41,636 nt of DNA, taken from the NCBI GenBank assembly GCA_029866155.1, contig JARWZW010000011.1:1-41636 (forward strand). Direction: 5' to 3'. The notes below the pieces were generated by a model. That model was not told where the DNA came from. It saw only the letters and a program-made list of their open reading frames with translations, and did not search any database. Origin of the DNA: Caulobacter sp. (GTDB lineage: Bacteria; Pseudomonadota; Alphaproteobacteria; Caulobacterales; Caulobacteraceae). Numbering within the stretch: position 1 is the first letter of the stretch; every line of letters starts with the position of its first letter. Shown one piece after another: positions 25,848 through 33,059 of the stretch. The position numbers and the translations under genes are program-made.

Positions 25848-25867
25848 CCGGGCCCGGCGGGGCCCGG
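25848..25867. terminator. Strong hairpin between convergent ends (possible bidirectional terminator)
   Basis: CCGGGCCC and GGGCCCGG form a perfect 8-bp stem with a 4-nt loop between the slipin remnant and the Sel1 gene end. There is no T-run on either side, so termination is uncertain. Confidence 0.4.
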
Positions 25868-25872
25868 AACCA

Positions 25873-26412
25873 TCAGGCCCCGGTGACGAGCTTGGCCATC
25901 ATTTCCGTCGCCATGTCATGGCTGTCCTCGCTGATGGTCACCAGGTCCGGATCGCTGTCTTCGTCGTCCTCGCCGGTGTCGACGGGAAAGCCGAGGGCCT
26001 TCTCCAGATACTCGCGGGCCTTTTCCTCGGAAACAGGCACGCCCAGGCCGTCCAGATGGATGCGGGCCAGCTCGACATGGGCGTCGCCATCGCCAAGCTC
26101 GGCCGCCTTTTCGAACCATTCCACGGCGCCGGCCTGGTCGTTCTGTTCGCGGTGCAGGATGGCGATGTTGTTGGCTGCGCTGCTGTCGCCCAGGTCATAG
26201 GCGCGGCGATACCAGGTCATGGCTTCCGATTTGTCGGCCTTCACGCCCAGGCCCTCATCGAGGAAATAGCCGACATTGAGCATGGCGGCGACGTCGCCCA
26301 GTTCAGCCGCTTCCCGGAACAGCTTTGCCGCCTTGGCCAGATCGCCATCCTCCCAGGCCTCGTCCGCTGCATTGAACAGCCGGTCGATCTTTTCGTCGTT
26401 GTCCTGGGTCAT
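25873..26412 (-). CDS. Sel1-like repeat protein
   Basis: The protein has 179 residues. It has no signal peptide. After an acidic N terminus, three Sel1/TPR-type helix pairs appear (AAKLFREAAELGDVAAMLNVGYFLDEGLGV, then SEAMTWYRRAYDLGDSSAANNIAIL, then AVEWFEKAAELGDGDAHVELARIHLDGLGV). The C-terminal tail is strongly acidic (DTGEDDEDSDPDLV). Sel1 repeats mediate protein-protein contacts in signalling. No partner is evident; a sensor kinase gene ends 135 bp upstream on the same strand. Confidence 0.85.
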   Translation of the reverse strand: MTQDNDEKIDRLFNAADEAWEDGDLAKAAKLFREAAELGDVAAMLNVGYFLDEGLGVKADKSEAMTWYRRAYDLGDSSAANNIAILHREQNDQAGAVEWFEKAAELGDGDAHVELARIHLDGLGVPVSEEKAREYLEKALGFPVDTGEDDEDSDPDLVTISEDSHDMATEMMAKLVTGA

Positions 26413-26440
26413 GGGCGGGTCTTTCGGGAAAATTCGGTCA

Positions 26441-26467
26441 GGCAGGCGCCCCGGTTGGGGCGCTGCC
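26441..26467. terminator. GC-rich hairpin between sensor kinase and Sel1 genes
   Basis: GGCAG-CGCCCC (with one bulged G) pairs with GGGGCGCTGCC across a GGTT loop. Read on the minus strand it lies about 80 nt after the kinase stop and 30 nt before the Sel1 start. No T-run follows directly, so it may be a weak terminator or a leader structure. Confidence 0.4.
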
Positions 26468-26546
26468 GTTGGGATAGGGGCGGTATGGGGGCGGATCGAT
26501 GCGAAATCAATCGTTGGTGCGAGGGGCGAACGGATCAGACCCGTGC

Positions 26547-27608
26547 TCAGACCGCAGCTTGGACGGAAGGCGGTTCGACGGCGGCCAGCTGGGTATGGAC
26601 GATCGAGACGGCGGTTCCGGGATGGGCGTCGGACACCCGGACCTTGGCCTTCAGCTGATTGGCCAGGGCCTCCACTATACTGGTGCCGAGTCCGGGCTTC
26701 AGACTTTCCGGGTCCTTTGGCATTCCGATTCCGTCATCACTGACCGACAGAACCCAGTTGGGGCCGTGGGATTCATAGGCGACGGTGATCACGCCGCTTC
26801 GGTGTTCCGGAAAGGCGTGTTTCAGGGCGTTGATCACAAGTTCTGTAACGATCAGCCCGAGGCTGACCGAAACATCGGCCGGACTGAAGCTTTCATCGGC
26901 CGAGACCTCGATCCGGATCTGGTAGTGATCCCTGATCATCGAGGCGCCGATGCTGTTGCAGAGCTGCTTTAGATATGTGCGCAGCTCGACCTGTTCGAGA
27001 CTGGTCTGGGCCAGTTGTTGCTGGACTGCGGCCACCGACATGACCCGGCTGCGGGCGTCGCTCAGATGCCTGCGGGTTTCCTCGGAATTCACCTTGCGGG
27101 CGCTTTGCAACAGGACGCTGGCGATGATCTGCAGGCTATTGGCCACCCGATGCTGCAGTTCCTGCAACAGGATGGTCTTTTCCCGCAGCAGATCTTCATT
27201 CAGCTTTTCAGCGATCCGGACCTCGGTGACGTCGTCGATAGACAACAGGAGCCGGACACCGGAGTCGTCAGCATAGTCCAGCTTGCGGGCGTTGAGGACC
27301 ACTTTGCGGCTGGGCCGGCCGGGGCGATCGAGGTCCATTTCGTAGGCCTCTATGTCGGCGATGCCCTCCGCTGTCGCCCGGAGCATGGCTTCAAGCTGCG
27401 GACGCCCCCATTCGCCCCGTCCGATCGACGACAGCGGCTTGCCGACAAGGTCCTGGTCGTTCAACTCGAAGGCCACGCAAAATGACGTGCTGGCGGCGAT
27501 GACGGCAAGATCATCCTCCAGGAGCAGCAGCGGCGCAGCGGACGCGGTGATGACCGCCATGGCGAGGCTGTGGGCGGCCGACGGGTAGGGCGGTTTACCG
27601 ATCGACAT
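26547..27608 (-). CDS. PAS-containing sensor histidine kinase of the HisKA_2 type
   Basis: The protein has about 353 residues from the ATG at 27608 (an ATG at 27647 is also in frame). A PAS-like N-terminal sensor region (about 20-130, containing LLLLEDDLAVIAASTSF and VLNARKLDYADDSGVRLLLSIDDVTE) is followed by a HisKA_2 dimerisation/phosphotransfer helix (ELQHRVANSLQIIASVLL, His153) and a HATPase_c domain with the N box TELVINALKHAF and G box SDDGIGM. There are no membrane spans, so it senses in the cytoplasm. Kinases of this class often feed the alphaproteobacterial general stress response. No response regulator gene lies beside it. Confidence 0.88.
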   Translation of the reverse strand: MSIGKPPYPSAAHSLAMAVITASAAPLLLLEDDLAVIAASTSFCVAFELNDQDLVGKPLSSIGRGEWGRPQLEAMLRATAEGIADIEAYEMDLDRPGRPSRKVVLNARKLDYADDSGVRLLLSIDDVTEVRIAEKLNEDLLREKTILLQELQHRVANSLQIIASVLLQSARKVNSEETRRHLSDARSRVMSVAAVQQQLAQTSLEQVELRTYLKQLCNSIGASMIRDHYQIRIEVSADESFSPADVSVSLGLIVTELVINALKHAFPEHRSGVITVAYESHGPNWVLSVSDDGIGMPKDPESLKPGLGTSIVEALANQLKAKVRVSDAHPGTAVSIVHTQLAAVEPPSVQAAV

Positions 27609-27901
27609 CTGACGCTGTGTACCTTGCCGGAGGATTGCTTTGCGCAAACCGTTCCCGGGGAATTGGGCCGATTGGATAACCTAAGGGCGAGTGAAATCGG
27701 TTATTCCCTCCTTTTAGCACGTCGCATCCTGACTGCCACATCTATTCGGCAGCGCAGAAAAAGACTGGAAAACCGGCGTTCCTCGGCTCCAGGCATTGGC
27801 TGGGCATGAACCCGGCCGCAAGGGAACAGGCCTGACTGCCGCGCGGTTTAGCCGTCTCAGCCGAAACACTGCTATGTCGCAGCGAACCGGGGGGAATCGC
27901 C

Positions 27902-28354
27902 ATGATCAGGTCCATCGTCATTGTCGCTGTTCTGGCCAGTATCCTGGGCGGCATGATGACGGCGACCCAGGGGCCGACCAACGCCCTGCTGGCCAGGCCG
28001 ATGAACTCGCCGGTCAATGCGGCGCTGGTGTCGTTCGCCGTCGGAACCCTGGTGCTGCTGGTCGCGGCCCTTGCGCTGCGGGTAAAGCCCGACCTCTCCG
28101 GCGCCGCCAATCTGCCCTGGTATGCCTGGCTTGGCGGAGCCTATGGCGCGGTTTTCGTCGTGGCGGCGGCCTTTTCGGCGCCCAGGCTCGGCGTGGCGAC
28201 CACGATCACCCTGATGGTCGGGGGGCAGCTTCTGATGAGCGTCATCCTCGACCATTTCGGCGCCTTCGGAATTGAACCTCGGCCTGTGAACCTGGCAAGA
28301 CTGGGCGGGCTGGGTCTGGTGGTCCTGGGCGTACTGATGGTGCGGCGAGGCTAG
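27902..28354 (+). CDS. DMT-superfamily YdcZ/DUF606-type membrane protein
   Basis: The protein has 150 residues and five hydrophobic segments. The N-terminal SILGGMMTATQGPTNALLA and internal WYAWLGGAYGAVFVVAA, then PRLGVATTITLMVGGQLLMSVILDHFG are hallmarks of the DUF606 (YdcZ) half-size DMT proteins, which act as dimers. The substrate is unknown. A good ribosome site (GGGGGAA) lies upstream. The gap of about 290 bp between it and the divergent sensor kinase shows no recognisable regulatory site to me. Confidence 0.87.
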   Translation: MIRSIVIVAVLASILGGMMTATQGPTNALLARPMNSPVNAALVSFAVGTLVLLVAALALRVKPDLSGAANLPWYAWLGGAYGAVFVVAAAFSAPRLGVATTITLMVGGQLLMSVILDHFGAFGIEPRPVNLARLGGLGLVVLGVLMVRRG

Positions 28355-28440
28355 GGGACGGGCCAACCTGCCTCTTGCCCAAATCTGACGCCGGCGTCAC
28401 TGTCGCCTTAACAACGATAACCTGAGCGGGAGCACGGCAG

Positions 28441-30099
28441 ATGGCCGACCGTTATGACTACATCATCATCGGCGCCGGTTCGGCAGGCTGTGTCCTCGCG
28501 GGCCGTCTGACCGAGGACGCCAACGTCAAGGTCCTGCTTCTGGAAGCCGGCGGCAAGGACAACTCGATCCTGATCAAGATGCCGGCCGGGGTCGGAGGCC
28601 TGATCAAGGACAAGGGCGACTATAACTGGGGCTTCTGGACCGAAGCCGAACCGCATCTGAATGATCGCAAGCTCTGGTGGCCTCGGGGCAAGGGCTGGGG
28701 CGGCTCATCCTCGATCAACGGCATGGTCTATATCCGGGGCCATGCCCGCGACTATGACCAGTGGCGCCAGATGGGACTGGGTGGCTGGGGCTACGCCGAC
28801 ATCCTGCCCTATTTCAAGCGGGCCGAAAGCCTCGAGGGCGGCGGCGATGACTGGCATGGCGGCGAGGGGCCGCTGCATGTTTCCAAGGCCTCTTCGCCCA
28901 ACCCGCTCTATTCGGCCACGATCGAGGCCGGACGTCAGGCCGGTCACCCTGTGACCAAGGACTTCAACGGTTTCCAGCAGGAAGGCTGGGGCCCCTACCA
29001 GATGACGATCAAGGACGGACAGCGCTGGAGCGCGGCCAAGGCCTATCTCTATCCGGCTCTCAACCGTCCCAACCTGACCTGCATCACCGGCGCCCGGACC
29101 ACCCGGATTCTCATCGAGAATGGCACGGCCATCGGCGTGGAGTATGCGGTGAAGGGTGGCGAGCGACTGATCGCCCATGCCGATGCGGAAGTGCTGCTGT
29201 GCGCTGGCGCCGTGCAGTCGCCCCAGATCCTGCAGCTGTCGGGAATTGGCGCGCCGGAAGACCTTGCCGTCCATGGCATCCAGACCCTGGTGGAGTCCAA
29301 GGGGGTCGGCGCCAACCTGCAGGACCACCTGGACGTTGCTCTGAGCTGGTACACCCAGGGTGTCGACACGGCCTACAGCTACAACAAGGGCCTCAATCGC
29401 CTGCTGACCGGCATCAACTACCTTCTGTTCAACAAGGGACCCGGCCGCCAGAACTTCCTCGAAAGCGGCGCCTTCCTGCGGTCACGCCCGGACCTGGACC
29501 GGCCTGACCTGCAGATCCATACAGTCCTGGCCATCATGCAGGATCACGGCAAGGTGGTGGTCGAGCGTGATGGATTTACCTTCCATGTCTGCCAGTTGCG
29601 ACCGGAAAGCCGGGGCAAGGTTGGGCTGAGGTCGGCCGATCCCTTCGATGATCCCACCATCCTGGCCAACTACCTGGCGGTCGAAGAGGACCGCCGGGCC
29701 ATGCGTGAGGGGGTGAAGATCGCCCGGGAGGCCGCGCACCAGGCCGCTCTGGACCCCTATCGAGGCGATGAGTTTACCCCCGGCAAGGCCGTTCAGACCG
29801 ACGCGGAGATCGACGCCTGGATCAAGCAGTTCGGGGAGACCATCTATCACCCGGTGGGCACCTGTCGCATGGGCGTGGCCGGAGACCCCTATGCCGTGGT
29901 TGACGGTGAACTGAAGGTTCAGGGCGTCAGAGGGCTTCGGGTGGTTGACGCCTCGGTCATGCCGACCCTTGTGGGGGGCAACACCAACGCCCCGACCATC
30001 ATGGTGGCTGAAAAGGCCAGCGACATGATCCGCGGCAAGGCCGCCATGGCCCCCTTCGATGCTGCGGTCCATGACGGGGCGTTCGGCCAGGCCGCCTGA
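28441..30099 (+). CDS. GMC-family FAD-dependent oxidoreductase (choline dehydrogenase-like)
   Basis: The protein has 552 residues. The N-terminal FAD-binding fold is YDYIIIGAGSAGCVLAGRLTE, followed by GMC signature 1 (GKGWGGSSSINGMVYIRG) and signature 2 (GAVQSPQILQLSGIG). The C terminus holds the catalytic His region (YHPVGTCRMG) and NTNAPTIMVAEKASDMI. GMC enzymes oxidise alcohols to aldehydes; choline is the best-known substrate, but many relatives act on other alcohols and no betaine aldehyde dehydrogenase is nearby. It is preceded by GGGAG and followed at 60 bp by an aldo/keto reductase gene, with a strong hairpin between. Confidence 0.93.
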   Translation: MADRYDYIIIGAGSAGCVLAGRLTEDANVKVLLLEAGGKDNSILIKMPAGVGGLIKDKGDYNWGFWTEAEPHLNDRKLWWPRGKGWGGSSSINGMVYIRGHARDYDQWRQMGLGGWGYADILPYFKRAESLEGGGDDWHGGEGPLHVSKASSPNPLYSATIEAGRQAGHPVTKDFNGFQQEGWGPYQMTIKDGQRWSAAKAYLYPALNRPNLTCITGARTTRILIENGTAIGVEYAVKGGERLIAHADAEVLLCAGAVQSPQILQLSGIGAPEDLAVHGIQTLVESKGVGANLQDHLDVALSWYTQGVDTAYSYNKGLNRLLTGINYLLFNKGPGRQNFLESGAFLRSRPDLDRPDLQIHTVLAIMQDHGKVVVERDGFTFHVCQLRPESRGKVGLRSADPFDDPTILANYLAVEEDRRAMREGVKIAREAAHQAALDPYRGDEFTPGKAVQTDAEIDAWIKQFGETIYHPVGTCRMGVAGDPYAVVDGELKVQGVRGLRVVDASVMPTLVGGNTNAPTIMVAEKASDMIRGKAAMAPFDAAVHDGAFGQAA

Positions 30100-30108
30100 C
30101 CCCTGGCT

Positions 30109-30132
30109 CGCCCCCCGGTTCGTCGGGGGGCG
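30109..30132 (+). terminator. Intergenic hairpin between GMC oxidoreductase and aldo/keto reductase
   Basis: A perfect 9-bp stem CGCCCCCCG/CGGGGGGCG has a 6-nt loop (GTTCGT). It has no T-run, so it may stabilise the upstream mRNA or terminate partly. Confidence 0.5.
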
Positions 30133-30159
30133 GCTCCTGTACCTTCTGGAAGATCGACC

Positions 30160-31101
30160 ATGCAGAAACGCGCCCTGGGCCTTTCCGGCCTGTCCATCGC
30201 TCCCCTGATGCTGGGCGGCAATGTGTTTGGCTGGACGGCAGACGAAGCCGCTTCGCACCGGATTCTGGACGCCTTCATCGATGGCGGCTTCAATGCCGTC
30301 GACAGCGCCGATGTCTATTCGGCCTGGGTTCCCGGCCATATCGGCGGCGAGTCGGAAGCGGTCATCGGCCGATGGCTCAAGGCCAGGGGGCGACGTGACG
30401 ATGTGGTCATCGCCACCAAGGTCGGCATGTGGCCCGTTCATCCGGGACTGTCCGCACGCAATATCGAGGCTGCCTGTGAAGACAGTCTGCGGCGACTGCA
30501 GACCGACTATATCGACCTCTACCAATCGCATCGCGACGATGCAGAGACGGCGCAGGAAGAGACCGCCGAGGCCTTTGACCGACTGGTCAAGGCGGGAAAG
30601 GTCCGGGCCATCGGCGCCTCAAACTTCGATGCCGCACGGCTGGGTTCCGCCCTTTCCCTGTCCCGGGACAAGGGCCTGATCCGCTATGACAGCCTGCAGC
30701 CGGCCTATAACCTGCTTGACCGATCAGTCGAGGGGCCGCTGCTGGACCTTTGCATTTCCCGAAACGTGGGCGTGATCAGCTATTATGGCCTCGCCAGCGG
30801 CTTTCTGACCGGTAAATACCGAAGTGAAGCGGATCTCGCCAAAAGTCCGCGCGGCGGCGGCCTGAAAAAGCACCTGACCAGTGATCGGGGGCGGGCCGTT
30901 CTGGACGCTCTGGACCTGGTCGCAAAGGAAACCGGCGGCACTGCCGCCCAGGTTGCCCTGGCCTGGATCATGGCCCGTCCAGGCCTGACCGCGCCGATCG
31001 CCAGCGCCACATCGGTGGAGCAACTGGCCGAGCTGATGGGCGCTGCCCGGATGGATCTGTCGGTCGCGCAGATGGCTACCCTGACCCGGGCCAGCGATTA
31101 G
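30160..31101 (+). CDS. Aldo/keto reductase
   Basis: The protein is a 313-residue TIM-barrel oxidoreductase. The catalytic tetrad is visible: Asp and Tyr in VDSADVYS, Lys in ATKVGMW, and His in LYQSHRDD. NADPH-binding elements AIGASNFDAARL and the final IASATSVEQLAELMGAA follow the family pattern (it resembles the YajO/Tas-like group). It reduces aldehydes or ketones with NADPH. Position after an alcohol oxidase/dehydrogenase gene suggests related metabolism, but the hairpin between them may separate the transcripts. The stop codon TAG abuts a palindromic repeat. Confidence 0.92.
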   Translation: MQKRALGLSGLSIAPLMLGGNVFGWTADEAASHRILDAFIDGGFNAVDSADVYSAWVPGHIGGESEAVIGRWLKARGRRDDVVIATKVGMWPVHPGLSARNIEAACEDSLRRLQTDYIDLYQSHRDDAETAQEETAEAFDRLVKAGKVRAIGASNFDAARLGSALSLSRDKGLIRYDSLQPAYNLLDRSVEGPLLDLCISRNVGVISYYGLASGFLTGKYRSEADLAKSPRGGGLKKHLTSDRGRAVLDALDLVAKETGGTAAQVALAWIMARPGLTAPIASATSVEQLAELMGAARMDLSVAQMATLTRASD

Positions 31102-31207
31102 CGCCTGTTCCGTTGTGATCGAACCTATCATGACGGAAAAACAAGCTCTGATTCAGAGTGTTAGAGCATGTTCCGATAACCGCTTCACAGCTGTCGGCAC
31201 ATGTTCT
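31099..31207. repeat. Intergenic palindromic repeat copy 4 (units A and B)
   Basis: Unit A begins in the stop codon of the aldo/keto reductase (TAGCGCCTGTTCCG, 31099 onward) and ends in AAGCTCT near 31149. The linker GATTCAGAGTGTT leads to unit B (31163-31207), AGAGCATG...CATGTTCT. Same A-linker-B order as copy 3. Confidence 0.85.
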
Positions 31208-31226
31208 GGACAGCTGTGTCGGCCGC

Positions 31227-31766
31227 TCAGGCGATCCGCCGGCCGTCGACTGCCGCCAACCTCAACCTGGGCCCTTCTGCGCCGGACCTGGACAGATTGT
31301 TCAGCTTGAGGGTCTGGACGGTTCTGCCCATCAGCTTTGCCGTCATGCCAAGCGGCTGATAGAGCCCCAGGTAGCGGTCGATCTCGCCGGTCAGGCCGAC
31401 CAGCGGCGCGAGCATCATCTCCAGCCCCACCTTGACGCCATCGTCGGCGCGAATTTCGCCGGTGACCAGCAGCGGTTCTGGCCGGCGACGGATCTGCTCC
31501 AGCGCCAGTCGCAGGGCGGCCCGGTCCGAATCAGCCCAGAGGCTCAGCAGATTGACGCCGCGCAGGTCGCGCTGGTGCAGGTCGGCGATCAGGCCGCCGA
31601 TGAGGCGGAAGGGAAGCTCCCCTGCATCACGTCGTCCGACGATCAAGACCTGTGGCAACAGATCGATGAATTCGGTCGGGTCGATGTCCGTGCGTGCGGC
31701 AGCCGCAAACGGGCCAGCCTTGCCGCGCCAATACTCCGTCAATCGTTCCGTGTTGGGATGGGTCAT
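31227..31766 (-). CDS. PAS_5 (DUF1486-like alphaproteobacterial PAS) domain protein
   Basis: The protein has 179 residues from the ATG at 31766; an in-frame ATG at 31805 is less likely. It resembles the alphaproteobacterial PAS_5 family: an N-terminal ERLTEYWRGKAGPF..AARTDIDPTEFIDLLPQVLIVG, then PFRLIGGLIADLHQRDLRG and LLSLWADSDRAALRLAL, the usual arrangement of RaRi-like PAS proteins. No output domain is present, and no signal peptide. In Caulobacter, several such single-domain PAS proteins occur, mostly without known role. The Pfam label is given from memory and should be treated as approximate. Confidence 0.75.
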   Translation of the reverse strand: MTHPNTERLTEYWRGKAGPFAAAARTDIDPTEFIDLLPQVLIVGRRDAGELPFRLIGGLIADLHQRDLRGVNLLSLWADSDRAALRLALEQIRRRPEPLLVTGEIRADDGVKVGLEMMLAPLVGLTGEIDRYLGLYQPLGMTAKLMGRTVQTLKLNNLSRSGAEGPRLRLAAVDGRRIA

Positions 31767-31907
31767 GGTTCGACCCTGTCTCCTGCTGGCCCAAAGCGGC
31801 CGCACGAGGGTTGCAGGGAAGGCTCATGCCAGGGGTCGTTTGTCGCAAAACGAAACAACGGCGTGAGTCTTGCAGGGCCGCGTGTGGTGAATTCAGGGAG
31901 CGACCCA

Positions 31908-32786
31908 ATGGGTTTGCGAACGTCATTTCTGGGACTGGCGGCAGGCTTTGTCCTGCTATTGGTAGGCTCTGCGACGCCGCAGGAGGCTGCGGCCTGTTGC
32001 GCGCCGCCACCACCGCCGGTCTGCTGTTCGCCACCGGCTCCGCCGCCCTGCTGCACGCCGCCGACACCTCCGCCGAGGCCTCCGACGCCGCCCAACTGCT
32101 GCGATACCGGCGGCGGCCGGGTCAATGTCACGGTCAACACCAATGTCACGGCCGTGGCCGTGGCCCGTGGCGGCGGATCGGGTGGAGCGGTCGTCTATGG
32201 CGGCGGCGGTGGCGGAGGCGGCTATTATGCGGCTCCCGGCGCAACCGGCATGATCCAGGGCCTCAATGTCGAAGGCGCCCTGCGCAAGAAGCAGGTTTCC
32301 TACGAGGCCAAACGGACCCGGACGCGTCGGGTCGTGATCCGGGCGGTCTGCGTCGACGATCGCGAGACTCCGCATCCCGCCAGTCAGGTGTTTTCCGGCC
32401 AGGACGTCGCTGATGGCTATGTCGGCGAGCTCTACCGCTGCATCGCCGGAACCCGCATGCAATGGACGGTGGCGGACTGGACCGGCCAGGTCAGCTTTGA
32501 CGGCGGCCAGACGGCGACCTGCGCCAAGGGCGAGGCCCTGGTCTACGAACCCGGTCAGCCGGGCGCGACTGAAGGTGCGGCAGGCCGGATATCTTGTCGC
32601 CCGCAGCAGCCCGGGCGGGATTGCAACGAACGCTCCCTGCTCCGTCGCTTCGGAGCCGGGATCAAGGTGGTCACCATCGTCGAGATCGAAACCTACACCG
32701 CCTATCGCGAGGAGACGGTGAAGGAAGAGTCCAGCGCCAGCTTCAGCATGAGCCTGGACGGCGGCGTCGGCGGGACCATCTACTAG
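31908..32786 (+). CDS. Secreted protein with Cys-Cys/Pro-rich and Gly-rich N-terminal region
   Basis: The protein has 292 residues from the ATG at 31908 (AGGGAG at 31895-31900, 7 nt). A signal peptide (SFLGLAAGFVLLLVGSATPQEAAA) is followed by four Cys-Cys pairs (residues 30-31, 39-40, 48-49, 64-65) separated by proline runs, e.g. CCAPPPPPVCCSPPAPPPCC. Next is a Val/Asn/Thr segment (VNVTVNTNVTAVAVA) and a glycine run. A C-terminal globular domain with several cysteines follows (about 120-292), including VIRAVCVDDRE, YRCIAGTRMQW and CAKGEALVYEPG. I do not recognise a family. The look is of an envelope or surface structural protein cross-linked by disulfides. The open frame upstream to 31158 is antisense to the PAS gene and not coding. 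The TAG stop lies in a repeat. Confidence 0.8.
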   Translation: MGLRTSFLGLAAGFVLLLVGSATPQEAAACCAPPPPPVCCSPPAPPPCCTPPTPPPRPPTPPNCCDTGGGRVNVTVNTNVTAVAVARGGGSGGAVVYGGGGGGGGYYAAPGATGMIQGLNVEGALRKKQVSYEAKRTRTRRVVIRAVCVDDRETPHPASQVFSGQDVADGYVGELYRCIAGTRMQWTVADWTGQVSFDGGQTATCAKGEALVYEPGQPGATEGAAGRISCRPQQPGRDCNERSLLRRFGAGIKVVTIVEIETYTAYREETVKEESSASFSMSLDGGVGGTIY

Positions 32787-32858
32787 GCATGTTCCGATAA
32801 GTGTGAAGCGGCTATCGGATTAAAGCATGCTCTAGCCCTTTGAATCAGAGCCTGTTCC
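32785..32858. repeat. Intergenic palindromic repeat copy 5 (unit B plus a fragment of unit A)
   Basis: Unit B (32785-32833, GGCATGTTCCGATAA..TATCGG..GCATGCTCT) starts in the stop codon of the Cys/Pro-rich protein gene. The linker, inverted relative to copies 3 and 4, leads to a unit A fragment (AGAGCCTGTTCC, 32847-32858) that breaks off. The following bases to 33059 hold no gene; a GAGCCGAG/CTCGG hairpin without T-run lies near 32880-32902. Confidence 0.8.
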
Positions 32859-33059
32859 AAGCTTTCAGGGTCTGCCGGAGCGGAGCCGAGACAGGGCTCG
32901 GTCCGGAGTGGTCGGCTTGCGACCTCGGCTCCCAGGCCCGCGGCCGCTGTCGGTCCGCCGGGCACTCCAGACGCCAGTCCACCAAAGTCGACAGCAGACC
33001 CCTGGCGCGACCTCGGCCCGAGTCGCCGCCGCCCAGACCTGGGTCGCTCCCGGGTGGGG

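Noticed and set aside
31158..31907. N-terminal extension of the Cys/Pro-rich protein frame
   Set aside because: It begins inside a palindromic repeat and is antisense to the PAS gene; the signal peptide and ribosome site place the real start at 31908.
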